Assembly: GCA_030603495.1 (NCBI GenBank)
Contig: JAUVXR010000010.1
Coordinates: 1-64,000, forward strand
Length of the DNA stretch: 64,000 nucleotides
DNA from: a bacterium
GTDB lineage: Bacteria > Armatimonadota > Zipacnadia > Zipacnadales > Zipacnadaceae
Direction of reading: 5' to 3'
The position numbers were made by a program, and so were the translations under genes. Within the stretch, counting starts at the first letter, position 1. Each line of letters starts with the position of its first letter. Shown piece after piece: positions 31,101 to 39,421 of this stretch. The notes under the pieces were generated by a model. That model worked only from the letters and a program-made list of their open reading frames with translations. It did not search any database and had not been told where the DNA came from.

Positions 31101-32108
31101 ATGACTCAAGCTGCACCGATTAGAGTAGGTCTCATCGGCTGTGGGGGCTATGGTCGACAACATCTCCAACGGATGAGCGAGATCAGGGCTGTAGAGCTCG
31201 TTGGGCTGGCTGATCCCAGCACCAAGGCCCGCGCTCTGGCGCGGGAGGTTGTCGAGCAGCCCGACCTGCCTGGATTTCGCGACCACCGCAGTCTTCTGCT
31301 CAAGATTCAGCCTGACGCGGTGGTGATCAGCACGCCTCACACACTGCATCATCGCCAGATACTGGACTGTCTGGAGGCGGGCTGTCACGTGCTGTGCGAG
31401 AAGCCGCTGATCTGTAGTACCCAAGATGCGCGAGACGTGATAGCTGCCCGTGATGCCACCGGCCGAATCTTGGGCATCGCCTACCAGCGGCACACCTTAC
31501 CGCCGTATATGTACTGCCGCGAGGTGATCGCCGCCGGTGCCATAGGTGAGGTTACCTTTGTTTCATGCTGGCAGGCACAGGCCTGGTATGATCTGAGTCG
31601 CGGTACCTGGCGCGTCAAACCCGAGCTGTCCGGCGGTGGGCAACTCAATGATGCCGGTAGCCATCTGCTCGACGCGGTGTTGTGGATGACACAACTCCAG
31701 CCCGAGGTGGTCGCGGCCTTCGTTGATAAATTGGATACCGAGGTGGATATCGTATCGGCGGCCAGTGTCCGGTGCCGCGGTGATTCATTGTGTAGCTTTT
31801 CCATAGTTGGCAATGCACCACTACCTGGTTTCGGCGTCTGGGAAGACATCGTGATCTGGGGCACCACAGGGACATTGACCATCCGCAACATGCAGGACGT
31901 CTACTGCTTGAGACCGACTCACCCCCAACAGAAGGTTCCCCGGCGTGAGATGCCCAAAGGCAGCGGCCCCGACACCAATTTCATCGCTGCTATCCGCGGC
32001 GCCGAGGAGATCGCCGCACCCGCCGAGTGCGGCCTATCTGTCATACAACTCACCGAAGGAATCTTGCGCGCCGCTGAGAGCGGCAAAGCGGTGAAGATCA
32101 AGCAGTGA
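31101..32108 (+). CDS. Gfo/Idh/MocA-family oxidoreductase
   Basis: NAD(P)-dependent sugar or cyclitol dehydrogenase-type protein, 335 residues. Rossmann motif VGLIGCGGYGRQH near the N-terminus, then the CEKPL motif that supplies the conserved lysine, then a C-terminal substrate domain containing GGGQLNDAGSHLLDAVLW. The frame is open 73 codons upstream, but AAGGGAG seven bases before the ATG at 31101 and the Rossmann motif set the start. One of four such paralogues in the window. The only plus-strand gene in the neighbourhood. Substrate unknown. Confidence 0.88.
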   Translation: MTQAAPIRVGLIGCGGYGRQHLQRMSEIRAVELVGLADPSTKARALAREVVEQPDLPGFRDHRSLLLKIQPDAVVISTPHTLHHRQILDCLEAGCHVLCEKPLICSTQDARDVIAARDATGRILGIAYQRHTLPPYMYCREVIAAGAIGEVTFVSCWQAQAWYDLSRGTWRVKPELSGGGQLNDAGSHLLDAVLWMTQLQPEVVAAFVDKLDTEVDIVSAASVRCRGDSLCSFSIVGNAPLPGFGVWEDIVIWGTTGTLTIRNMQDVYCLRPTHPQQKVPRREMPKGSGPDTNFIAAIRGAEEIAAPAECGLSVIQLTEGILRAAESGKAVKIKQ

Positions 32109-32133
32109 GGCACAGAAGTCATGAAGAGTTGTG

Positions 32134-32196
32134 GCGGGCAACCCGCTTTTTGGGAAAAAGCCGGTTTCCCGCACCTTTCCGGCAAAAACTTTTCAA
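32134..32196 (+). repeat. Intergenic hairpin repeat, family A, copy 2
   Basis: Inverted repeat GCGGGCAACCCGCTTTTT / AAAAAGCCGGTTTCCCGC followed by CACCTTTCCGGCAAAAACTTTTC. It lies between two convergent genes, 25 bases after the Gfo/Idh stop, where it could act as a terminator. Confidence 0.8.
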
Positions 32197-32304
32197 AGTG
32201 GAAGTGTCAGCAGGAGCCCGTTCAATGGGTATCGCTTAAGCCCTAAGAGCTGCCCAAAGCACTACACCAACACCACTGACATGCGCCACTCAAAGTGTGC
32301 CCTA

Positions 32305-33615
32305 TCACCCCAGGAGGAGGTGGTCGGCGCATTCCGTGGCGCGGGTGATGATCTCGGCCTCGTCTACGGTCAGTATCTCGCCGTCATCCATAACGACCTC
32401 CCCACCAACAATGGTCGTTATAACGTCCGCGCTGCGGGCGGCATAGACCAGGTGGGAGACGGGATCGCGCGGCGGCTGAAGATGTACGCCCGTCATATCC
32501 ACTATAATGATGTCTGCGTGCTTGCCCGGCTCAAGCGTACCGATCACGTCGCTCAGGCCCAACGCCCGCGCCGACAGGCGAGTGGCCATGGTCAAGGCCA
32601 GCGGCGCCGGCAGTGCGGTTGGGTTGCCCGAATAGCCCTTCTCCAGCAGCGCAGCCAGGTGTACTTCCTCGAGCAAGTCGAGGTTGTTGTTCGAAGCGCA
32701 GCCGTCGGTTCCGAGGCCCACAACCGCTCCCGCCGCCAGCAACGCCGTCACCGGCGCAAAGCCGCTGGCCAGCTTCATATTGCTGCTAGGACAATGGGCG
32801 ATGCCCGTCTGCTTCTCGGCGAGAATCGCGATATCATTTTTGCTCAAATGAACGCAGTGCACGGCCAGGACGGGCAAATCGAGCAATCCCAGGCTATTCA
32901 AGTGCTCTACGGGGCTTTGCCCACGGTCGTCGTAGCTGTCCTGGACTTCCGAAGCGGTCTCGGATAGATGGATGTGAATGGGAACCTCCAGATTCGCGGC
33001 GGCCTCCCCCACCTTCACGAGCAACTCGTCGGGGCAGGTATAGATCGCGTGCGGTGCCAACATCGGATGCACTCGGGGGTGCGCTTCTCGTCTCAGTTCG
33101 CCGACGAAGGCGATGGCCTCCTCAAACAGCTCCTGCGCATTGGGCAGAAACCCCAGGAGCACACCTGACGGGCAGGCCCTGATGCCACCGTCAATTGCGG
33201 CGCGTACGGTCTGCTCGGGCATATGATACATATCATTGAAGCAGGTCACCCCCGCGCGAAGCATCTCGCAGGTTCCCAGCAGACTGCCCCAGTAGACGTC
33301 GTCCGGTGTCAGGCGCATCTCCGCCGGCCAGATCCAGTCCTCCAGCCACGTCTGGAGGGCCATATCGTCAGCATAGCCGCGAAACAGGGTCATGGCCAGG
33401 TGTGTGTGCGCATTGACCAGCCCGGGCAGCACTACACAGTCGCTGGCGTCAATAGTCCTCTCGCCGCTCGGCTCCGGGGCAGCATCCGCCGGCCCGGCGT
33501 AGCTGATTAGGCCGCCGTCTGCACAGACGATGCCGTCACCAATCGGCTGCGAGTCCGCCGTCATCGTCAGCACAGTCCCGTTTACGATGCGCAGGCTGCT
33601 CAAGTCAACCGTCAC
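32305..33615 (-). CDS. mtaD: Amidohydrolase, 5-methylthioadenosine/S-adenosylhomocysteine deaminase-like
   Basis: Metal-dependent deaminase of the TrzA/ATZ/SsnA group, 436 residues. Metal ligands: H70 and H72 in NAHTHLAMTLFRGYADD, later HIHLSET, VHCVHLSKNDI and GLGTDG. This set, with the RGYADDMALQTWL segment, fits MTA/SAH deaminases best, but guanine deaminase or other relatives cannot be excluded. GTG start at 33615, six bases after the MBL hydrolase stop, so the two are probably co-transcribed. Family A copy 2 lies beyond its 3' end. Confidence 0.85.
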   Translation of the reverse strand: MTVDLSSLRIVNGTVLTMTADSQPIGDGIVCADGGLISYAGPADAAPEPSGERTIDASDCVVLPGLVNAHTHLAMTLFRGYADDMALQTWLEDWIWPAEMRLTPDDVYWGSLLGTCEMLRAGVTCFNDMYHMPEQTVRAAIDGGIRACPSGVLLGFLPNAQELFEEAIAFVGELRREAHPRVHPMLAPHAIYTCPDELLVKVGEAAANLEVPIHIHLSETASEVQDSYDDRGQSPVEHLNSLGLLDLPVLAVHCVHLSKNDIAILAEKQTGIAHCPSSNMKLASGFAPVTALLAAGAVVGLGTDGCASNNNLDLLEEVHLAALLEKGYSGNPTALPAPLALTMATRLSARALGLSDVIGTLEPGKHADIIIVDMTGVHLQPPRDPVSHLVYAARSADVITTIVGGEVVMDDGEILTVDEAEIITRATECADHLLLG

Positions 33616-33621
33616 CTCGGT

Positions 33622-34242
33622 TCAGGCCAGCTCCACCAGCCACGGATTGCTCCGCAACTCAGCGGCCAGCGTTGTTGTGGGGCCATGCCCTGGATAGAGA
33701 GCCGTATTCTCGGGAAACTCGTTGATTATCCGTCGCAGGGAGGCCTGGAGCACCGGTAAGCTGCCTCCGGGCAGGTCGGTGCGGCCAACCCCGCCCGCGA
33801 AGATGAGATCCCCGGTCAGCAGCGCGTTCTCGCTGTCCACCGCCAGACAGACACTGCCCGGGGAGTGCCCGGGTGTGTGGAGAATGCGAACGACCAGTTG
33901 ACCGATCTCTATCCGGTCGCCCTCGCCGTAGGCCTGAAGCTGGGACAAAGGAGCCACGCCTAGCCCCGGCAGTGCGTAATCATCCAGCATAGGTACCTCA
34001 TCCGGGTGCATGTAGACATCAGAGACTCCGGTTTCCTCGACCAGAGTCTGGACGGCGCCCACGTGGTCGGGATGACCGTGCGTGCACAGGATAGCCGTCA
34101 GTGCGGTCTGCTGCTGGTCCAACTCCCGCAGGATGAGGCCCGCATCACCACCTGGGTCAACTACCGCCGCCTCGGCGGTCGCGGGATCGGTCAATATATA
34201 ACAACTGGTCATCAACGGACCAACAGTCAACGGGATTATCAT
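33622..34242 (-). CDS. Metallo-beta-lactamase-fold hydrolase (glyoxalase II-like)
   Basis: 206 residues with the full metal motif CTHGHPDHVGA, then HTPGHSPGSVCL, LTGDLIFAGGVGRTD and the C-terminal YPGHGPTTTLAAE. This is the small YcbL/glyoxalase II-like class acting on thioesters or similar hydrolysable substrates; the true substrate is not known. Cytoplasmic, no signal peptide. Directly upstream of the deaminase in a likely operon. Confidence 0.88.
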   Translation of the reverse strand: MIIPLTVGPLMTSCYILTDPATAEAAVVDPGGDAGLILRELDQQQTALTAILCTHGHPDHVGAVQTLVEETGVSDVYMHPDEVPMLDDYALPGLGVAPLSQLQAYGEGDRIEIGQLVVRILHTPGHSPGSVCLAVDSENALLTGDLIFAGGVGRTDLPGGSLPVLQASLRRIINEFPENTALYPGHGPTTTLAAELRSNPWLVELA

Positions 34243-34339
34243 ATTCAGCCTGCTCTTACCTTCTCTCTATATGTCACCACGCCCCCGCCGAATCGGTGGA
34301 GGCGCATAGATCTGTGAGTTGCTCAGTCTTTGCCTTCCA

Positions 34340-35176
34340 TCAAGCGCGGACACCCGAGCAGCTATCGGCTGGAACCGGCCCGCAGCGTTCCTGGACCCGT
34401 CGGACCAAATCCCGATCGTATTCGTCGAGTGCGCCGGCTCGTTGGTAATGAGGCTTCGCCTCTGGGGCCTGGCCCATGAACTCAAGATGCTCCGCCAGCA
34501 GGTAACGGTAGGCGGCATTGTCCGGAGTAATCTCTACACTACGCTGAAGCATTGCCAGGGCTTCTTCATCGGATCGCTGGCGGATGTAGGCCGTGGCCAG
34601 CCGCACGTGGTAAAAGTCGTCCCACGGACAGCACTCCACCGCCACCTGGTACGCCGCGGCGGCGGCCGCCCAATCCTGTTTGCGGAAGTATAGCTCGCCG
34701 AGCTTGAAATGGTAAAAGCCATGCCGCGGCGCGAGCCTTGCCGCTTGACGCAACGACTTTTCAGCCTGTTTGATCTTGCCGGCGCTTAGACATAGCCAAC
34801 CGAGCCGGTAGTGGTAGTAGGGCCGCTCCGGCTCACAGGCCACGGCCCGCTGCAAGGCGCTCTGGGCCGCGGTGAGCCGCCCACGGTAGCTCAAGAAATC
34901 GCCCAGGCTCAGGTAGGAATCGCCGTGCCCTGGTGAGACGCGCAGCGCCTGTCGGTATATCTTAAGCGCCTTGTCCTCGTGCCCGGAGACAAAATAGGCA
35001 TCAGCCAACCGCACCCGCACCTCGACGTCGCTGGCATCGAGGTTCGCTGCTTTCTTATACTGGGCGATTGCCTCGTCCATACGCTCCTTCTCGGCAAGCT
35101 CATCACCTAGCGACAAGTGAACCAGCATTTGGGTCCGGCGGAACTTCTTCTTGCGTCTAACACTGCTTCTGCTCAT
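34340..35176 (-). CDS. TPR-repeat protein
   Basis: 278 residues: a basic N-terminus (SRSSVRRKKKFRRTQ), then about six tandem tetratricopeptide repeats of 34 residues (for example LSLGDELAEKERMDEAIAQYKKAANLDAS) and a short C-terminal tail. No signal peptide or membrane helix, so it is probably a cytoplasmic scaffold. Lies between dtd and the MBL hydrolase on the same strand, about 30 bases after dtd. The partner is unknown. Confidence 0.8.
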   Translation of the reverse strand: MSRSSVRRKKKFRRTQMLVHLSLGDELAEKERMDEAIAQYKKAANLDASDVEVRVRLADAYFVSGHEDKALKIYRQALRVSPGHGDSYLSLGDFLSYRGRLTAAQSALQRAVACEPERPYYHYRLGWLCLSAGKIKQAEKSLRQAARLAPRHGFYHFKLGELYFRKQDWAAAAAAYQVAVECCPWDDFYHVRLATAYIRQRSDEEALAMLQRSVEITPDNAAYRYLLAEHLEFMGQAPEAKPHYQRAGALDEYDRDLVRRVQERCGPVPADSCSGVRA

Positions 35177-35206
35177 ACCAGCCCTTGTTGCTCCCGTCTA
35201 GCCCCC

Positions 35207-35656
35207 TTAGCTGTGCGGCTCAGTATCTATAATCAAGGTCACCGGGCCGTCGTTGACCAGCTCAATCTGCATGGAAGCGCCGAACTGGCCCTGCCCCACT
35301 GTCACGCCCCGTTCGCGCACAGCTGCTATAAATTGCTGGAACAGCTCCTCCGCCCGGCGCGGCTCTGCCGCCTGGGAGAAGCTAGGCCGGCGGCCCCTGG
35401 CCACATCGCCGTACAACGTAAAGTTCGGCACGACCAGCACCTGTCCCTCCACGTCGGCTAATCCCAGATTCATTTTGCCCCCCGAGTCCTCAAATATCCG
35501 CAGGCCGGCGACTTTGCGCGCCATCCAGTTGATCTGCTCGACCTCGTCGCTATCGGTAAAGCCGACCAGCACCACCATCCCCCGCTGAATCTGTCCGACC
35601 ACCTGCCCTTCAACCGTTACCTGGGCATGCGAGACTCGTTGGATTACCGTACGCAT
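35207..35656 (-). CDS. dtd: D-aminoacyl-tRNA deacylase
   Basis: Removes D-amino acids mischarged on tRNA. 149 residues, the standard length. Family landmarks: MRTVIQRVSHAQVTVEGQVVG, LVGFTDSD, the VPNFTLYGD variant of the SQFTLYGD motif, and the NDGPVTLIID segment carrying the Gly-cis-Pro motif. Followed closely by the TPR gene and preceded by the lipoprotein at 35672. Confidence 0.95.
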   Translation of the reverse strand: MRTVIQRVSHAQVTVEGQVVGQIQRGMVVLVGFTDSDEVEQINWMARKVAGLRIFEDSGGKMNLGLADVEGQVLVVPNFTLYGDVARGRRPSFSQAAEPRRAEELFQQFIAAVRERGVTVGQGQFGASMQIELVNDGPVTLIIDTEPHS

Positions 35657-35671
35657 TGGCCACCTTCGCTG

Positions 35672-36940
35672 CTACCATAGCAGTTGGGGAGTGATCTCCC
35701 AGTCTACGATATCTACCGCTGCTTGTTCCTGTGGGCTCGTTGGCCCCGCCAATGTACTATCACCGCTCTCCTCGCGGATGAAGGCCCCATCGTTGTTGAT
35801 CTGGACGAATTCGGTGGGGTCAAATATGCGAATGGCATCGTTGCCCAGCGGTCCGAGTCCGTCGTAGGTATTAGCATCGGGATCGGTGACAATTGGATCG
35901 AAAATGAGGTCGGTCGTGGTGATGAAGTTGATGCTGATATTGGTGATGTTGGTGCCTAGTTTCGCCAAGTCAATCGTCGCCTGCAGTGTGTCGCTGCCAT
36001 CAGGCGGGACGGACGTATATGGAGGCCCCAGGGAGGTGGCTGTCGTGCCAAGCTCCAGTCCGACCACGGCCCGGTCACCAACCGCCAAGTCACCTGTTAC
36101 GAAGGCCACCCCGGGGATCGGGGGATTCCCCGTTGACTGCGAGGAGTTCGCCGTCACTGTGGCAGCACTAGTCGTAACATCCCCCGTGCTGGCGCTCTCG
36201 AAGGCAACGTCTACATCGGCGGTTGCGGGGGCGATGTCAATGCTCTGGCTGCCGCTGAAATCCGGGCCGGAGGCCAGGGTGAGGGTCAGCCCGAGCTCGT
36301 CCAACGAATCTGCTGCCAGCAATGCACCGCCGTTGAGTGTGTCAACCTGCGCTTGTTCGGCAGCATCTAGCACCCGTCCGCCGTCGGCGGCAGGTGTGAA
36401 GACCACCGACCCAAGCACCACGGTCCCGTCGGCATTAGTCGCCAACGCCAACGTGCCCGCATTCTGGTCGGAATCGTTGGTCACCGCGTCAATCGCACCG
36501 GTGCCCGTCAGTATCACTGCTCCCAGCGTCACTGCCGTGACCGTAACGGTGCACTCACCGGCATCTCCACCAGTAACATCACCAACCACATCTAAAAAAC
36601 CGCCCGAAAGACTGCGGATCACCACGTCAAGGTCGGCGCGCCACAGCTCGTAGTCGCCGTGGCTATACTCCAGGAAATGCGTAATCGAGCCCGTACCCCA
36701 GCCGTTGCCCCAGTACGGCCCGGCAGCCACCGGCACGGGGAAGTCGGCCCCCTCGTCCGCATCGCTGTCGAACGCGACATAGTAGTAGAAGGCATCGTTG
36801 ACTGGCCCATCCATCTGCCAGACAATCTCCAGTACCGCCTCCGGCACCGGACTGGGTATCCCTTCGCCACCCCGAGCACAGCCCCCCAGTGCGACCACCA
36901 ACGCCAGTACGGACGCTGTCAGAGCGCTCCGCCAGCTCAT
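35672..36940 (-). CDS. Lipoprotein of unknown function
   Basis: 422 residues with a lipoprotein signal (LALVVALGGC, Cys at about residue 21). The mature part is rich in Thr, Val, Ala, Asp and Gly, contains no obvious catalytic motif and looks all-beta, with several stretches such as ATVTANSSQSTGNPPIPG. A conserved-looking early part describes FYYYVAFDSDADEGADFPVPV and YWGNGWGTG. Starts inside the stop of the PHP gene (ATGA overlap), so expression is coupled to it. Surface-exposed role inferred only. Confidence 0.75.
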   Translation of the reverse strand: MSWRSALTASVLALVVALGGCARGGEGIPSPVPEAVLEIVWQMDGPVNDAFYYYVAFDSDADEGADFPVPVAAGPYWGNGWGTGSITHFLEYSHGDYELWRADLDVVIRSLSGGFLDVVGDVTGGDAGECTVTVTAVTLGAVILTGTGAIDAVTNDSDQNAGTLALATNADGTVVLGSVVFTPAADGGRVLDAAEQAQVDTLNGGALLAADSLDELGLTLTLASGPDFSGSQSIDIAPATADVDVAFESASTGDVTTSAATVTANSSQSTGNPPIPGVAFVTGDLAVGDRAVVGLELGTTATSLGPPYTSVPPDGSDTLQATIDLAKLGTNITNISINFITTTDLIFDPIVTDPDANTYDGLGPLGNDAIRIFDPTEFVQINNDGAFIREESGDSTLAGPTSPQEQAAVDIVDWEITPQLLW

Positions 36941-37614
36941 TCCTGCACCCCACGACGAGCTATACCCCGCCGCAAGAGTTCCTGCGGGTTGTCTACCAGA
37001 ACCTGCTGGAGCCGGTCGTCGGGAATGCCTGCCCCCTGCGCGACCTGGCGGGCAAATTCCTCAGTGAGATAATCGCCCGGCGCGTGGCCGTCGCTGTTGA
37101 TGAGCAAGCGAGCCCCCACTGCCAGCGCCAGTCGGGCGACAAGCCCGTTGGTCAAGCAGTGCCCCTGCCGCGAGGTTATCTCGACAAAGACATCATTTTC
37201 CGCCGCCAGATGTGCCTCCTCCTCAGTGAACAGCCCCGGATGCGCCAGGATGTCTACCTGCGGGCAACTGACCGCCGCCAGGTTGGTGCCTGGCTCGACC
37301 GGCTCGACAATGCTCTCTCCGTGGACCACCACCAACTCGGCGCCCAGCTTGCGCGCTTGCGCGGCCAGTTCGGCGACTGCGGAGACCGGGACGTGAGTTA
37401 TCTCCACGCCTACCAGGCAGACGAAGTTCCAACGTTCGGCAGCGAGCCTCGCCTCCCCCCTCACCTCTTCGATAATCCGCTGCATTACCCCCGCACCAAC
37501 GTGGTCGGCGATACCCATTGCGGTATAGTCGTTGGCGATGCAACGGCGTATCAGCTCGATCGGCGACAGCACACCATCACTGAGAAACGTATGAGTGTGA
37601 AAATCGTACAGCAT
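36937..37614 (-). CDS. PHP-domain phosphoesterase (histidinol-phosphatase-like)
   Basis: 225 residues with all PHP metal motifs: DFHTHTFLSDG at the start, ADHVG, GVEITH, VVHGE, DILAHPG and LLINSDGHAPGD. This fits a small histidinol-phosphatase or nucleoside-phosphate PHP hydrolase, but no his genes are nearby, so the substrate is open. ATG at 37614. Overlaps the start of the downstream lipoprotein by four bases. Confidence 0.85.
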   Translation of the reverse strand: MLYDFHTHTFLSDGVLSPIELIRRCIANDYTAMGIADHVGAGVMQRIIEEVRGEARLAAERWNFVCLVGVEITHVPVSAVAELAAQARKLGAELVVVHGESIVEPVEPGTNLAAVSCPQVDILAHPGLFTEEEAHLAAENDVFVEITSRQGHCLTNGLVARLALAVGARLLINSDGHAPGDYLTEEFARQVAQGAGIPDDRLQQVLVDNPQELLRRGIARRGVQE

Positions 37615-37651
37615 TGCCAGAGCTGCTCCTTTCCGATATTTCTCCCTGCGG

Positions 37652-39022
37652 CTACTCGCTCCTCATCAGCCACGGCACTATACGCTCTTTGAGCTGGAGA
37701 CGGTATGCTGCATTCGACAGCAGCGGCCCGGCATCCAGCGCCATCACCCGTCCGCGCTCGAACTCTACATACCCGGCCGCGAGCTGCCTTCCCCCTCTCA
37801 CCGTGATAAGTGGCTGCACCGTCTCTCCGAGCAGCCGCACCCCCCACGGTATCTCTCCCAACTGCTCCAACGGCCCGCCCGCGACTTCCGCCGCCCCCCC
37901 CGACCGTCCCAACGAGCAGACCACACCGAACTGGATAAGCGGCTCGTTAATGTAGACGAGGCGAATCTGCCGGTCGGTATGCGCATGGGCCAAGGCCAGC
38001 AGGCTACCGCCAGAGGCCACGTACTGGTAGATCGCAGCGCACTCGGCGACGCCGTACTGCCGCCAGGAACCGAGCACGACTAGTTGCGGTCGGCTCTGCA
38101 GCGCCTCAACCAGAGGCTCCTGGGTGTCCCGCACTCTCAGCGCCTTGACGGGGAGCCCGCTTTGCTCTAAAGCTGCTGCTACTACCGCTGTAATCTCCGG
38201 CCAGTCGTCTTCGGTCGCCTGACAGTCGTAGAGTATAGCTCCCGCGAAATCCCGCTGCTCCAGCGGCAGATCGGTTTGGCCGGCAGGAAAGTCTATCCCT
38301 GATGGTACTTGGCCGCCGCCAGGCCGCGTAGTCGCCTGTAACTCCGACAGCCGACTGGACCATGCGACCGAGCGCGCCAGCAGGGTCAGACCACTCCGTT
38401 TTCCGGCAGGCTGGTCAATATCGGCCAGCACAAGCTGGGCAGGAATGACGATGATGCCGCCCTTTTCCACCACCACTCCCGCGCATACCACCCGACCGCT
38501 CTGCCGAGCGATGGGCACGATCCCGTTACCGGCCAGGCGCATGCGTAGGGAGCCGGGCTCGGGCAGCATCAACCCCATTGTCAACGGCGTACCAGAGGAT
38601 TCGATCGGCCCGGCGATTCCTGGATCGGGAGTGATCTCAAGCCCCAAGGGCTTCGTAAACGCGTTGGCCTGCTCGATGTGGCGCTGCGAACGGCCTACAA
38701 TCAAGACCATCCCACCCCCCGCACGGATGAACTCCCCCAGGCGTTCGCGCTGCTGCGGATCGCGCACGGTATCGTCGTCGGTTACCAGGCTGGTCGGCGG
38801 CGGCTCGGGCAGGGCACTACCAGCCAACTCAACGAGCTCAATGCCTCGACTTTCCAGCTCCGTGCCCAGATGCTGCGCGACGCCGCGCAGCCTGCCGGCG
38901 GAGGGCAGGTCAATCAGGATACTCTCTTGGGCGTCTGCCACGAGCGGCACGGCCAGGACCATCGCTGCGACTACCATCAGTGCCGACATTAGACAACTGC
39001 CGCTTAGGGCGCTTCTTCTCAT
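37652..39022 (-). CDS. Secreted protein with GATase-like segments, unknown function
   Basis: 456 residues from the ATG at 39022, chosen because GGGAGG lies seven bases upstream and because it gives a clean signal peptide (MRRSALSG... ending VADAQ). Two regions look like Rossmann/flavodoxin-like GATase-type halves: IRAGGGMVLIVGRSQRHIEQ and YVASGGSLLALAHAHTDRQIRL. The latter resembles the beta-helix turns of ThuA- or DUF4350-like domains. No catalytic Cys-His pair is evident. First gene of a cluster with the PHP phosphoesterase and lipoprotein. Confidence 0.65.
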   Translation of the reverse strand: MRRSALSGSCLMSALMVVAAMVLAVPLVADAQESILIDLPSAGRLRGVAQHLGTELESRGIELVELAGSALPEPPPTSLVTDDDTVRDPQQRERLGEFIRAGGGMVLIVGRSQRHIEQANAFTKPLGLEITPDPGIAGPIESSGTPLTMGLMLPEPGSLRMRLAGNGIVPIARQSGRVVCAGVVVEKGGIIVIPAQLVLADIDQPAGKRSGLTLLARSVAWSSRLSELQATTRPGGGQVPSGIDFPAGQTDLPLEQRDFAGAILYDCQATEDDWPEITAVVAAALEQSGLPVKALRVRDTQEPLVEALQSRPQLVVLGSWRQYGVAECAAIYQYVASGGSLLALAHAHTDRQIRLVYINEPLIQFGVVCSLGRSGGAAEVAGGPLEQLGEIPWGVRLLGETVQPLITVRGGRQLAAGYVEFERGRVMALDAGPLLSNAAYRLQLKERIVPWLMRSE

Positions 39023-39139
39023 CGCTGTCCTCCCTGACAACACCCCAGGTTATCCGCCCTTCCCCACCCTATTTTCACCAAATGATGTTGCATTCCTCCT
39101 AAGACTACCCTATCCCTAGCAAAAACGGGCCAGAGAAGA

Positions 39140-39262
39140 ATGCCTGCAACGGACCGACCGCCGAAGCCCGAGCACCGGGCCATCATCGGCCTAATTGACA
39201 CCGAGGACGACTACCGCTGGGACCAGGTCTGGTTCGACTCGGTCCACGAGGGCAGCCGGTAG
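39140..39262 (+). pseudogene. Possible short gene relic interrupted by TAG
   Basis: ATG-initiated 40-residue frame (starting MPATDRPPKPEHRAI and ending HEGSR) of protein-like composition. It stops at TAG but continues in the same frame without another stop for 37 codons, running through repeat copy 3 and ending at TGA 39374-39376. No ribosome binding site is visible. It may be a decayed gene into which the repeat inserted, or chance. Confidence 0.3.
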
Positions 39263-39314
39263 ATCTACGTGGTTGACGTGGGGGAGTTAGTGGAGAGTCA
39301 ACGGCAACAGCTTC

Positions 39315-39376
39315 GCGGGGAAACCCCTTTCTGGAGAAAGCGGCTTTCCCCGCACCCCTTCCGCAAAGACTTTTGA
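39315..39376 (+). repeat. Intergenic hairpin repeat, family A, copy 3
   Basis: GCGGGGAAACCCCTTTCT / AGAAAGCGGCTTTCCCCGC hairpin followed by ACCCCTTCCGCAAAGACTTTT. Same layout and orientation as copies 1 and 2. It lies 46 bases beyond the feoB stop, in a position suited to transcription termination. Confidence 0.8.
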
Positions 39377-39421
39377 GAAGAGGATGGTGTAAGCGGCAAG
39401 CAGGACACGCGGGGGCAAGTC

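Larger units (their letters stand above)
39023..39421. other. Intergenic region with coding relic and repeat
   Basis: 399 bases between feoB and the secreted protein gene. It contains a 41-codon plus-strand open frame (39140-39262), an in-frame continuation after a TAG, and family A repeat copy 3. Nothing else is recognisable. Confidence 0.5.

Noticed and set aside
39019-39093. 24-codon minus-strand frame ending in the start of the secreted protein gene, preceded by AGGAGG
   Set aside because: The ribosome binding site is only one base from its ATG, too close for efficient initiation; it remains only a weak leader-peptide candidate.
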